From Adineta vaga (lineage: Eukaryota; Rotifera), in the NCBI GenBank assembly GCA_021613535.1, contig CP075492.1:8680001-8744000 (forward strand): DNA of 64,000 nucleotides, read 5' to 3'. The position numbers were made by a program, and so were the translations under genes. This document shows positions 1 through 12,721 of the stretch, one piece after another. The notes beneath the pieces are model-generated. The model made no database searches and had not been told where the DNA came from. It worked only from the letters and a program-made list of their open reading frames with translations. The stretch's first letter is position 1; every line of letters begins with the position of its first letter.

Positions 1-1639
1 TTTTTTTCTCTTTTACATCATTTCTTGGCCCTGACATGCGTGTGAGTTCGATTTAGTTAATTATTTGAAAAAACGTTTATTTTTATTGAGAAAAAGACAA
101 AAGAAAAACATTCTTTTTGAATAGAACCGTTTTTTCTCTCTCTCTAGAAACAAGAATGATGAGTTTGATTCTTACACAGAATGATTAATATTTGAATCTA
201 ATGCGACATTCCGAAGGACATGTGATTGCTTTTACATAATGTAATTATCGGAAAACAACAATGTTGCTGTAATATAATATCTATTTGTTAGATTTATTTG
301 TTTTAATTGCTAAAAATATCTTTGAAATATTATAAACTATTTAATTAGAGTAATATCCTTGTCATCTAATGGAATATATAGTGATTCAAAATAATCCTAT
401 GAAAAGAAAGTTTTCGAAGAACAAATATCTTGACGTTGAGATGTATATTGTAAAAAAGAAAAGGAGGGAAAGATTGATATCTATAGAAGTACTATTCGAA
501 ATTATGACCTTTAATTGAAATATAAATATCTTGTCTTGATAGAGACATTAAAAAAAACCAATTGAATATTCTTTTCAAATAGTCTGAATATGATCATAAA
601 TGTTGAGATTTAATAATCAATGAGTATTTACAGTCTACTTGATTTCTATAGAAATCAAATTTAGTGAATATAGAAGAGACTTCAGGGTAAATACAGATTG
701 GATATTTGATTTGATGAAAACAAACGCAGTTATATCTCGTGTATATTTACATCATCATCATCATCAGTGTGTTTATTACGTATTCAAAATTATTTTCATT
801 CTTTCCTTTGAATGGTTGATTTTGTCTTTCTATTCAATGATTTTGACTATCGATGACAAGTAAAGTGCACCGAAAGAAAAATCATCATCATCATCATCTA
901 TCTATCTATCTATCGATTCAATAATTCGATGTTTATTTGTTTAGCGTAGTATGCGCGCAAGGTTTTCAATGTTTTTTTACATATCTGTTTAATATCATTC
1001 TGTCATATTTATCGATAATATGCATATTAGAATCATTATGTGTAGTATTCATAAACCGATATCCTACGATCATGTGAAAATGTACATTGAAAAATATAAA
1101 TTGAGTTGAGTGATAATCAATATTATGATGATGAAACCCATTGCATGTGTTTGCAAACTGATCGGAAATAAGAATAGGAGGTCGTAATACTTATTGAACA
1201 AATTTCACGCTATTTATTAGTATATGCATGAATAACTACGATATGTATACGCCTGCAATATTGCTATGGTTAATATATATTCGTAACATATAAAAACTTC
1301 ATTTTAATTTTGTTCACTTCAGTTATGACTGAAATATAATGGTATCTATGTATAATAGATAACAATTGATTTATGCTCTCATTCACATACGATGTTTCAA
1401 TTGGAACATTTTTAATTTCGGCAAATGATTGAGCACGATTGATCCTTTTCTATTTCGATCGTTATGTGATCAAAATCGACCACCATACAAAACATACCTG
1501 GATTTCCACAGATTATTTACTACAAAATTCAATGATTTTATAACAATTAGGAAGATTTTCGTCTTATTTCGATGTACCATTCAGAAAAATCTTTCAAATC
1601 TACATTACTACTTCGAAATTTCTGTCAACAGACAAAAAC
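1..1639. other. AT-rich non-coding stretch
   Basis: No reading frame here is long or protein-like enough to support a gene. The stretch holds simple repeats, notably ATC and TATC runs near 750-915. It ends where the leucine-rich-repeat relic on the minus strand begins. Confidence 0.6.
881..914. repeat. ATC/TATC microsatellite
   Basis: A run of ATC trinucleotides passes directly into TATC tetranucleotides. It is a compound microsatellite in non-coding DNA. Confidence 0.9.
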
Positions 1640-2076
1640 TATCTCAGTATAGGTTGTTTGCCTTCTCATGCTGTTCAAATGCAAGTACAATGAAATAAAA
1701 TTTTGATTAATTTCTAATGCTTTAGTAATTAATCTCTCTTTAAATTTTATTCCACCTAAAATCCTGAATAGTCAATCTTACGTTGAATTTTAATGCATCA
1801 GCAACGACTTCTGCAACAACATCAGATAGATCATTTCCTTATATGTTAATTGTTGGCAAAGTTTAATTTATTTTCAATGTATTTACAATGCTTTTCAAAA
1901 CATTACTCATTATTTCGTCACCTTCGTCACTCAATTTATTATAACTACTGTATTCTTTGATAATTCATTCAAATGAAAATTGATAGTATTGAAAGATGAA
2001 TTACTTTGCAATACATCGCTGAGTACTTCACTAACTTCGTCAGAGAGTGGATGTGGGAGATGCCTCGTCTACCTAG
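1640..2076 (-). pseudogene. Decayed leucine-rich-repeat (ribonuclease-inhibitor type) relic
   Basis: Read on the minus strand, four consecutive blocks match the ribonuclease-inhibitor type of leucine-rich repeat, with the pattern L-S-D-E then a helix with L..AL or VL, K/Q-x-N, and a strand like LxLxLN. Examples are LSDEVSEVLSDVLQSN, LSDEGDEIMSNVLKS, DLSDVVAEVVADALKFN and LITKALEINQNFISLYLHLN. Each block is closed by a stop codon or a frame change (near 1933, 1865 and 1745), so no continuous protein can be made. No start codon, upstream exon or other domain is visible. In animals such repeats occur in NLR-type proteins and in RNH1-like proteins; bdelloids carry many. This is a dead copy, fairly old because stops separate every repeat. 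The alternative, chance similarity, is unlikely given four in-register repeats. Confidence 0.7.
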
Positions 2077-4562
2077 TATAAAGGTGCTGTACAGGAGTAT
2101 GAAAATGCTCGATTAGTTGAATATTTGCAATAGGTGAATTCAAATTTCGAGTATTACACTATTGAAAGTAGCGGCATGTCACATTTTATTTGAAATCATA
2201 TCGATTTGTTTAATACTGATCAAATTTGTTCATTCGAAATCGAAAAATCGAAAGTCCAAAAGAAACAGACAAATTTCTGAATAGATTTTTTTCTATTCGA
2301 ATAATGCTACATTGATTGTTAGAAATACAAATTCATTTGGCTTTTTTTCTGTTCGATCTGATCAATGAACAAAGGAAGTATCTATCGTGATTGAATATAA
2401 CAATAAATGAGAAGATTCTTTTCACTTTTTTTTCTCTCTCATCACAATAAAACATATTTCTGTCCAACTTCAATCAATAAAGATTCATTTAAAAGATAAG
2501 AAAACAAAATTACTAGTAATAAACATGATGATTTTCATAAGTGGATGTTTCTAATCGAACATATCGAGAAACATCGAATATTTATAACATCTGTATTGAG
2601 ATTGACATTCCTATTTTTTATTTTATTCAAACAGATGCATTCCCATGAGCCCCATCAACACCATTAGATCGTCCATCCTTGAAGAAAAGAAATGTCCATT
2701 TTTGATTACATACTTTGACATCCTATACACTAGTCACCTGCCCCCCGCCTTTTCTACACACACACCAATTGTTCATTGCTTGTCATGTCTCTTTCTTTTG
2801 ACCTGATTGCGAATGCTTGACAGAGATGTAAACATTAATTTCAACGTTAAGTATCCTATTTGAACTTTATTATTACTTTGTAAAGTAGAAAAATAATCAT
2901 TAGATGACTTGTTCATTTAGCTACTAACACCACATGCTTATTTATTGCAAAGCTATAGAATATTGACAAACGTTCATACGTGCTGTGTTTTTAATGTACA
3001 ATTGACATTTATGAACACGTTAGGATACCTATGATGTAATCAAACATTGATGATTTCTTCATTTCAAATAAATGTAACTGATTTTACTTCTATATCTGAT
3101 CTATTTTTTCATTTATTAGTTCTTTCTTTTTTAGTGAAAAGAAAAGAAATTTGATTAGCTTTTTTCCCAATATATCGATTAACGAGTCAATTTGACCAGA
3201 ACAAAAGACGCGTGCAAGAAGAAAGAAACAATCTCATATACATACATATTAAAGAGAAAATCTTATGGTGGGAAGAGATACTGCTGTTACAAGTACATCC
3301 ATTGATCATCGCCTTTTTTTTCCTATCTTATGTAAGATTAATTTTTAGCTTGATTGATTCCTGTAGTTATCAAAGTTTGCCGTTTTACTTTTATTCTCAA
3401 ATTCTTCTTATTACTTTTGAACATGCAAGAAAGATGATGTAGGTAATCCTTTCGTTTCGTTGTCTTACGCTAGTCAAGATAAATCATAATACGTTTGAAA
3501 TATACATGCATCATTAGCTGTCGATGTTCTATTGCATGTGTCAATTTCATCATCATCATCATAAGTAGACATGCAATGTACGAACATCGAACAAGAGAAA
3601 AAATCGCTGAAGAAGCAGAAGAAGAAAAAGATTCATTCCATGTTCACTAGGATGATTATGTATCTTGATGACATCCTATCAATTAGAGCTTAATCGTTAT
3701 TCGTTTATTTTGACTATGTTTAGTCCATATGTGACTACTCTCATCTATCAATAATCATTACACAAGTTGAAAGAAATGACTTATTCAATTTACTATCCAA
3801 CACCTAACGTATGGACATATATTCTCAGCCATAAATCTCTAATGTTGTTCAAAGAAAGAGGAAAAGAGGAAGATGATTATTGCCCTATAGAAAAAGAGAA
3901 TTCATTACATATGGCTTCATTTTCATGTCCATCTGTAGTGGAGGAGATAAACAGACGATCGATGTTACAAGAAATAAACAGATCATGTCGAAACAAAAGA
4001 AATTTTATGAATAAAATCATGGCCTCTTTCTCTTTCTCTCTCTGTCTGTCGTTGGTGTCTGTGATGAGACAAATAAATAGAATTGATCCAATCACTTAAA
4101 GATAAGAATATTTCAATGATTGAACTTGTTTCATTGTGTGATGAATGACGAATATATTTCGGTCATGCATAAAACCTCGAAATAAAGAAAAGAAAAAGAA
4201 TTCCGCCTTATATACATTCATTTCCTGTATATCTCAGAAAACCTTGAACTGTATTACAAGCGAGACAGACGTTCACTTGTCGTATTCATTATGATTACCA
4301 GCGAACAAATTATGAAGACATCGAAGAGAAAAATGCGTACTAGTTTCAAGACTATTACATTGAAATATTAATGATAAACAATAGCTGAAGAGAAAAATGC
4401 CCAAATCTAAAAGAGCACTATTCGCTAGTAATACCTTTGATTTGTGCTGTTTCCTCTCTTTCCTTTCCCTTTCCTTTTTCTCTCATTCTTCTTCTTCCTC
4501 TTTCCGTTATAGATAGACATGTATGTTGTTTGCTCGTTTCTTATATTCAATTGCTTCTAAAC
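2077..4562. other. Non-coding stretch upstream of protocadherin
   Basis: About 2.5 kb without a supportable gene. Short frames on both strands lack homology, splice context and protein-like composition. It probably includes the promoter of the protocadherin that starts at 4563; I see no clear element. Confidence 0.5.
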
Positions 4563-7500
4563 ATGTTGCTCAGCTTGTTTCTCTTGATCAATGTTTTTAT
4601 CTCTTATTCCGATTCAATTGTATCACAAATTCTCTCACCTGTATCCATATTTGAAGAGAGTCCTCTTTCAACTATTGTTGTTGATCTTCGTCCAATCTTT
4701 CAAACACTCGATGTATATCCATATCAAGCAGTATTACTTCACAGTCAACCAAGTCAACCATTTGAATATATCAATGGATATATTCGATTGAAATCTCGTT
4801 TAGATCGAGAAGACTATGTTCAAAAACGTTTATGTCTTGGTGGTAATGTTCTTCAATGTAATTTTACTTTAACATTAACAGTTAATCTTAATCAAACACC
4901 ATTTAATTACATTCTTTCTCAACCGATCTCATGTCATGATATAAATGATATGATTCCGAAATTTTCTCAATCGGAAGCAAAAATATTTATGGCAGAAAAC
5001 GTTCCAATTGGTCATCGAATACCACTTGAAATAGCAATTGATTTAGATTCACCTCCATATGGAATTGATCATTATCGTTTAGAAACAATCGATGGAAATG
5101 ATCAATATCAATTTTCGATTGTTTATGATAATCAAAGTCGTGAATTAGAATTGATCGTAAAGGAAAAATTAGATCGAGAAAACAAAGAAAAATATGTATT
5201 CAAATTAATTGCAGTTGATCGAGGTCATCCACCTAATATTGGTACACAAACTTTAATAATCGAAATCACGTAAATCTATTCTTTTATTAATTATTCAAAA
5301 CGAACATTCGTTTTTTTTCTTCTTTTTCTCATTTATAGTGATATCAACGATTCTTCTCCACGATTTGAATCATCAGTATATAATATCAGTGTTGCTGAAA
5401 ATACTATTCCCGAATATTTACTTAAATTACGAGCTATTGATCAAGATACGGCATCAAATGCTGAATTAACTTATACATTAGAAAATGATTATCAAGGATT
5501 ATTTCGTTTAGATAGAACAACAGGAATTTTAACATTAAATCAAGCACTCGATTATGAATTACATAAATCTTATCAACTTAAAGTTGAAGTTACTGATAAT
5601 GGAATGAGCTCTCTAAGTGATACATGTATCGTCTATGTATATGTACTCGATCAAAATGATCATGCACCTTCGATACAAATGAAATTTAATCCTATCTTTG
5701 AACATAATCAAGATGGAAATATGGCTTATATAAAAGAATCATTTGATATTAATCTACCAATTGCATTTGTAACTGTCAATGATCAAGATTCAAATGATTT
5801 TGGACGAGTAAGTAATTTTGTTTTCAATCATTTGAAAATATGCCATTTCCTTTCTTCTAGTCTCAATTAACAGTCGAACCAAATCGTTTATTCTATCTCG
5901 AAACGATTCGTTCGAATTATTATGCTGTGAAATCTTTTCGTCAATTTGATCGTGAAACAGTTCCATTCTATGAAGTTGAATTACGTGCACGTGATTTTGG
6001 TCAACCAAGTTTACGTCGTTCAATGACATTTGAATTGAATATAACCGATATCAATGATCAAAAACCTGAATTTAAATCCAATTATACATTTGATCTAGTT
6101 GAAAACAATCGTATACCAACTACAATTGGTCAAGTTACTGCTTATGATTTTGATCTAGGTATCAACGGACAGATCACATATACCATCGTTCCACCATCAT
6201 CTTTATTTTTCATTACACCAATCGATGGCATTTTAACAACAAATACATCATTTGATTATGAAGTCAAACGTGAATATCAATTTCAAGTTCGTGCAAATGA
6301 TCATGGACAACCATCATTAGAATCGTTTGTTACTGTACGAATTAATATTATTAATATCAATGAATATTCACCACAATTTGAATATGATCATTATGAATTT
6401 TTGATTAATGAAAATGAAACAATTAAATTCGTTGGTCAAGTCAAAGCATATGATCGAGATATTGGTGATGCAATTAATTATTCATTAGGTAATCATGAAG
6501 ATTTATTTATTATCGATCAAAATGGTAAAATTTGGACACAAATGATTTTTGATCGAGAATTACAAGATGAATATAAATTAACAGTCATTGCAACAGACAA
6601 TTCAACAATTGGATCAACAACTGTAATCATTAAAATTCAGTAAGATTTCTTTTCTTTTTTTTCAGTCTATTTTATGATTAAATCATTCTTTCTGCAGAGA
6701 TGTTAATGATAATCCTCCAATATTCATTTGGCCTAATTCGAATGAAATTCGTCATATTCTTACTGATGATCATTCTCAACGTATAGATCATCAGAATCCT
6801 TCTTCACAATTCATAACTGATATTATCATTCATGATAATGATCTTGGAAATAATTCTTATGTTGAATTATCCATTGTTGATAATAATCTATTTTATATTG
6901 GTTTAAATAATTCCTTATGGTTAAGAAATTCATCCATGTCACCGGGTAGTTATAATGTCGAACTCAAAGCAAAAAATTATCATTTAGGAACAAAACAAAT
7001 GTTACATATTATTATTTATGAACATAATCCTCTTGGATTTTATTTATTTAATAACATGCGTAAAACTTTACGAAGATTTCCATTCTTATTTATTATTTTA
7101 ATAATTGTGATTACAATTAGTTTAATTAGCTTTATAGTTACGTATTATTTATGTATGAAAAAGAATGCACACAAACGATTGTATGGCAGTCGATTGATTG
7201 TTAATGATGAAGAAAAATTCAAACCAAATAGTCCACAAATAAAAACGACAAGCTCAGTGGTTTTACCATCCATTCATAGTAATAATTATACTATTATTGC
7301 TAAACAAAGAAAAGTAAGTTATGCGTAGATGTTTATGTCTTGAGAGTGTCATTGCCTTTTCTTCTTCTTCTTCTTGTTCTTTTGTCTATGGAGTATGTAT
7401 ATCAACAAGAAGAATGGTAACCTTTACCTTATATATACAGATGATCTATGAAATAGGAATGATTGTTTTTTGCTCAACTGAGCGCGTGCGTATTGTTCTG

Positions 7501-8234
7501 CCGAGCCATGTGGTGATAAATAACCTTCTCTGATTCATTTAGACTAAAGATATTTTTTGATTGACTTTTAAATAAGAACAAAATAAATAGATCAATGATG
7601 AAAATAATGTTTTTTTGTGTAGAATTCTCAACCACCATCTGGTAATAGTCCTTCAACAACTGATGGTGAATTTTCATCATCACTTCTCTCATGTCCATAT
7701 AATGGCACATCATCATCAACATCTGATCTTGATCGTTCACATAATCATCATCAACAACATCTAACATCATCAACAGTCTCTGCATTAACTACTCTAACAC
7801 GAAAATCAAATCCACGTCAATTAGTGAAAAATGTTAGTTTTCAACCAGCATTAATTAGTCCTATCGATGATACATACACTGATCTATTACAAAAACAAAC
7901 GTCAACATTTAGTACATTACCAAAACCAATGAAACGTGATATGATAATAACAAATAACAGTTCATCTGTTCTACCTGAATTATCCCGGATAGAATCGAAT
8001 GGTTTTCCAACATTACAAACCATGCTTAATCAACCGATGAAAGAACATCAAACAAAATTACCACAACCACCACCATTACTTAATGGTATTATTTTAATTG
8101 ATGAAATGCTTACAAAATCTTCAATATCAAATAATGAAAAAAATCACATTGCAACTTCATCATCATCATCGATTAATAATCGAGGATGGTATAGTGTCAC
8201 TTCTGATTATCATACACGTGCTAGTATTGTATAA
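4563..8234 (+). CDS. Protocadherin-like cell adhesion protein
   Basis: Classical protocadherin layout in five exons (introns near 5270-5338, 5808-5860, 6640-6696 and 7314-7622). I chose the ATG at 4563 because it opens a signal peptide (MLLSLFLLINVFISYSDS); an in-frame ATG-less extension exists upstream. The ectodomain has about six cadherin repeats, shown by calcium-binding linkers such as DINDSSPRF, DQNDHAPS, DINDQKPEF, NINEYSPQF and DVNDNPPIF, and by repeated DxD/DRE and A.D.G motifs. One transmembrane helix follows (about 7078-7155, FPFLFIILIIVITISLISFI). The cytoplasmic tail of roughly 250 residues is Ser/Thr-rich, ends in the last exon and shows no catenin-binding site that I recognise. 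It should sit in the plasma membrane and mediate calcium-dependent homophilic adhesion. No EGF or laminin G domains are seen, which fits protocadherins rather than Fat or CELSR types. Orthology to a named vertebrate protocadherin cannot be assigned. Confidence 0.9.
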
Positions 8235-8683
8235 TTTTTGTTGTTAATGTCAAATCAAGTGTGCCTATATGTTTCCTAGTCGTTGTTTCTGTTTCTTTTT
8301 AATTGTATAGAGAATGGTTTTAATAATAATAAAAAGAGAAATGTTGCTTTTACGTGTGTGAATATATATTTTCAAGTATTGATTGAATCAAGGGACATGA
8401 TGAAAAAAAAACAAAGAGCGCCTGTTTTTACTTACGACTATATGAACCATATTTTTTATGAAATTTTGTATTGTTTTGTGTAGTTAAGTGAAACTTATAT
8501 GCCTTCTAGTTGACAAAACATTTTTGTTTTCTTTTAAAATCGTATTTTCTCTAGAGAGGACTCTGAAATTTATTAATTTACTAGCGACATTGAATCGATT
8601 AAAGTGGATCAAGTAAGTATTGTTGCTAAGTATTAAAAGATACGAATGGAAAGAGTGTTTTTCTATTAGTTCAACGACTAATT

Positions 8684-10147
8684 ATGGCTCAAATTAGTAC
8701 TATGCATGCACGTCATCCAGAGAATTCGACCTCGAAATCATTCTCTCATTATAATAAACTACCAACTATTATTGATAAGAAACAAGCGAAACATCTCTAT
8801 CATTTAGAACGAGTACCTAACGTCAATACAAGTCTTTATTTGGATAGTTCAGATACAGGTGATAATACATCAAGTCCTTTGAAAGTAGCATACGTAAACA
8901 AGTCAATGGAAATTCCTTTCAACCAATTAGAACAGTAGATCAACGTTCATTAGAGATGCCCTATAAATCAATGGAAAATATTTCACAAGAAAAGACTGGA
9001 TTCGATGCTTATCGCGTTTTCACGAACAATATAGCCACGCTACAAAGTTATCCTTACGTACATCAGTATGATAGAATTTTCAATGATATTTAATAGGATC
9101 GAAAAATTATCTGCTATTTCAGAAGTGACCAGGGATATAATACTGATCGATCGAAGTCAAACAAAACATTTCATTATAGTAGAGGTTATGGTGGTAAGTA
9201 TCATCGTCTTCAATTAATTTTGATCTCTTTTTCACGCTGTTTTTCTCAGGTGTATTGCTTTGTGATGAATATGACTCCCAGTCTGAAATGCTTTTTTCTA
9301 ATCAGAACTACACATCCTATCAACAAACTACGAATAATCAATGCACACGAGGTAAAAATGTATAGTAACTAACACATTGATCTTTTTCTCTTCAAAAATT
9401 CCAGATTCAAAAGCGCCAACTTATGAACCTTATACAAGTGATCCATTCTTAAAATCTCATAGTTGTACATCATTTTACGATACACGTTCACCCGATATTA
9501 TTAATTGGGATCGTACACAACGACGAAATCTTGAATATTATCGAAAACCTCTTGATAATGTTCCATCAGCATTTCGTACGAGACAACACACCTCTAATTA
9601 TACGGATGCTTCTGACACTTATAAAATGCAAAATTTGAATCCAGTACTTCGCTCTAAAGAACCAAAATATGCAACCCATTTGCCGTAAGTTATCATATCG
9701 TAATCATTTGTTTTCCTTAAACGTCTTGATCCATGCAGAAAAACAAGAAATTCTCGATGGATCAAAACAAATCCTATACCCGACGATGATCAATCTGATG
9801 ATACTTATATAACAACAACAGCTGATGTCTATAAGTAGGAAATTTTCGACTTTATTTCAATTTTCGATGAAAAGTCTATGATTAGAATACTTCCAATTGA
9901 TTATTCATCGCCTCGTCATACTAACATACATGGCATTTTCTCTAAATCAATCAGCAATATAATGCCATACAATCCGTATCATCCAGCACATTATTGTAGC
10001 GAAACAGTAAATGGATCACTGGATTCTCGTCCTCATCTGATCCTTCAACAGCTTCCGAGAATAAAACTACCACCCAAACCTGTAATACACAATAATCCAA
10101 AGCCAGCATCAACTATTGAAAATGAAACTGGAAAACCTAAAGCATAA
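8684..10147 (+). CDS. Uncharacterised multi-exon protein, Tyr/Ser/Pro-rich
   Basis: Not recognised. Coding character is shown by a chain of short exons with good GT-AG introns: the first from the ATG at 8684, then about 8936-9057, 9123-9190, 9251-9350, 9403-9685, 9740-9834 and 9886-10147 (stop TAA). The last junction was checked: TAT AA joins to A ATA CTT, keeping the frame. The first junction is uncertain; an in-frame stop at 8936 must be avoided, and an intron of 8859-8935 does this. The product is about 340 residues, has no signal peptide or membrane segment, and is rich in Tyr, Ser, Asn and Pro with short repeated-looking segments such as PTYEPYTSDPFL and NLEYYRKPLDNVPSAFRTRQ. Such composition resembles axonemal microtubule-inner proteins, and cilium genes (LRRC27-like, RSPH4A) lie nearby, but this is only a guess. 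Confidence 0.6.
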
Positions 10148-10546
10148 CATTCTATTTCATTATATTATCAGTGGTTTGCACGAAAAGAAAATATTCTTTT
10201 GGACACATGAACTTGAACGTGTTTGAAAGTATTATACAATGATCCATAACTCCTCTCAAAACTGAAACATATAATTTTTTATTGAATCTATCCTAAAAGA
10301 AGTTTTTTTTTCTATTTGAAATTGGTTGTTCATTTCGAAAATGAAAATATTAGAGATTAATATAAAGTTTATACACACTATATTTACTAGCAGTCAAAGA
10401 TGTCGTTAGGTTCTGTATCACATGAAATTGTTGTTGCTGGGTTACGCATGGTCGAAATAAGACAAATATGGTGTAAAGAGAATAAACGTACTTAAACTAT
10501 AAGATTATTTAAGTAAAAAGATTGTCATCAATGTTAATGTAAAAGA
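10148..10546. other. Intergenic spacer
   Basis: Short AT-rich spacer between two plus-strand genes. No RNA gene, repeat or extra coding exon is apparent. Confidence 0.5.
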
Positions 10547-12721
10547 ATGACGAATGAGATCGAAACTCAAGTAGATCTTTTTGAAACAGAAGATCAAGAT
10601 GATAAATCTCTGAGTAATTGTGATGATTTATCTGGTGTATCAATTACATCTTCAGCTGATTTAAATGAAGAAAACGAAGAAAATAGAAATGAAGAACTTC
10701 CTCCTGAATTCTACAATCAAATTAATGAAAATCTTCAGATTAATGAAAATAAACAAGATGACGATTTGATCGAATTTATATCTAAAGCTCGTGATCAAGG
10801 TTATAATTGTCTTGATCTTTCTAAAAAGAATATTACTCAATTTCCTGATATTCTACTCGAATTTCCTTCATTAGATGTAAGTTATTGAGAAACATTCTAC
10901 TAAGAAAATCTTATTTCGTTCTAGTATTTATATTTAGAGGGTAATCATTTAAAAGAATTACCCAATGATCTCTTTCTACAATTGCCAAATTTGAAATGGA
11001 TTGATCTAAGAAATAACCAATTAACTCATATACCCACAAATGGTCTTGCTCGACATTCTTCTCTAAGATATTTATTAATCGGTGGAAATTTAATTCGTAC
11101 ATTACCTCTTGAACTTGGTAAGATTGCTTTTTTAACCTTTTATTTCTCGAGGGAAAATATGTCAATTATTGTAGGTAAAGTAAAGAATCTATCAACGCTT
11201 AATCTCGATGGTAATCCATTAGAATATCCACCAGCAGATATTGTTAAACAAGGTATTAAAATCATTCAACACTATTTACGTGATGAATATATTCGACATT
11301 CAAAATCTACACAAGAACAATTTGATTCAGAAGATGAAAGTTATCCAAACGAACAAGATATTGTTCCAGATGTATGGGCATCTGATGATGATGATGACGA
11401 TGGGAAAAATAATCAACGACGAAAAACAAGGTTCGCTCATACACAGATTTTATCATTTACATAACTAAATAGATTGAAATGGATCTGCTTATTAAAAATT
11501 GAATAGATATCGAAAGATATAATATAGATAATAATTGAATATCTTTATTAACATCTCTAACCAAGTATGATAACACTTCATTTTAGAAATATGTCGACTT
11601 AATTAATGTGAACAAATGTTCTCTTAAAAGTTATTTCGTATAACAATTGCTTGCTTTTGTTGTACAGGAAACGATAGCAATGTATATTTCTCAAGTGTTG
11701 TTATCTTAATAGAAATGAAAAGACAAGAGAAAAAAGAGTATTTCTCTATCATTTTTTCTTTCTTTCTTTCTTTAGAAAAACAAAGTTAATATCAAAACAA
11801 AACAATCAACTAACAAAAACAATATCTGATGATCCAGTGGGAGATGTATATGCAGCTCGAGCACTAGAAGAACAACGACTTCGACAATTAAAAGTATATA
11901 TTCTCAGATTTGAAAGAGTGAAAACAATCTATTTCAGTTGTTTTTCTTTTAAAGCATCGTAATATTAAAATTACCGAAGAATTAGAAAAAGTTAAAAGTC
12001 GAGAATTCTTAGATGAATGGAAAGATGATTATCGTTCTAGTCAACAACAATTACGTCGAAAACGATTGGTGAAAGGCAAAGGTTATTATTTAAAAAAGAA
12101 TCTATCGTGCATGCTTATCATCTTGTTTTTTCAATAGATTATCCTGAAGCAGTTGTACAAGCTCCCTTCGGTATTGATCCAAATTATATTCAAGTGATGA
12201 ATAAAGATCAACAAGAAATGGTCGAAAGAGCTGTTAAATATGAAAGTCGACGTCATCGTTCACCTGAAAGTGCTATGCAAGAAGAAGAAAATCGGTAATA
12301 TAACAGTTTCTATTCTCTGGAGAATATTTGCGTGATATGATAGTTTTACAGAAAACATCATCCTTCAGATCATGTTTTAGTTCTTGTTGAAAATGTGAAC
12401 GATAGAAAAATCATGGTAACAATTTCTTTCGGTTTAGACGTACACGTGATCGTCAACTTCAAGCTCGTATTCGTGAAATAACTAGTAAAATAGTTACACG
12501 TCGTAATCAACCACGAGGAAATGCTTCTGAAGAAAAACATCAAGCTGAATTGGAACTTCATGAAGTAAAATTTTTAAATTTCTATTTGCTTTTTTGTTCT
12601 TTATCACAATTTCTTTTTTTAGTTACGAAAACTTCAAAATGAAGTACGACAACGTCGTATTCAAATCAATACTCGTTTCAAAGCATATACTGGTGATGTA
12701 AAAGCTCGTAAAAAATTGTAA
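10547..12721 (+). CDS. LRRC27: LRRC27-like leucine-rich-repeat and coiled-coil protein
   Basis: The N-terminal 70 residues are acidic (MTNEIETQVDLFETEDQ). Then come four to five leucine-rich repeats across exons 1-3, with segments LDLSKKNITQFPDILLEFP, YLYLEGNHLKELPNDLF, WIDLRNNQLTHIPTNGL, YLLIGGNLIRTLPLELG and LNLDGNPLEYPPADIV. The repeat block closes with the PPADIVKQGIKIIQHYLRDE cap, close to the PP..VVQKG...I..FLR cap of vertebrate LRRC27. The rest is charged and coiled-coil, with many basic and Gln residues, ending in FKAYTGDVKARKKL. Introns are of mixed phase (for example 10877-10924 phase 0, 11118-11174 phase 1); one near 11431-11775 is unusually long for this locus at about 345 nt. The function of LRRC27 is poorly known; it is expressed in ciliated tissue. 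Assignment rests on domain order and the cap motif, not on a search. Confidence 0.75.

Noticed and set aside
1429-1698. 89-codon plus-strand frame overlapping the LRR relic
   Set aside because: It begins at TTG rather than ATG and its second half is antisense to the minus-strand LRR repeats.
3767-4099. Plus-strand frame of 110 codons upstream of the protocadherin
   Set aside because: Composition is not protein-like, an equally long antisense frame overlaps it, and no domain or splice context is seen.
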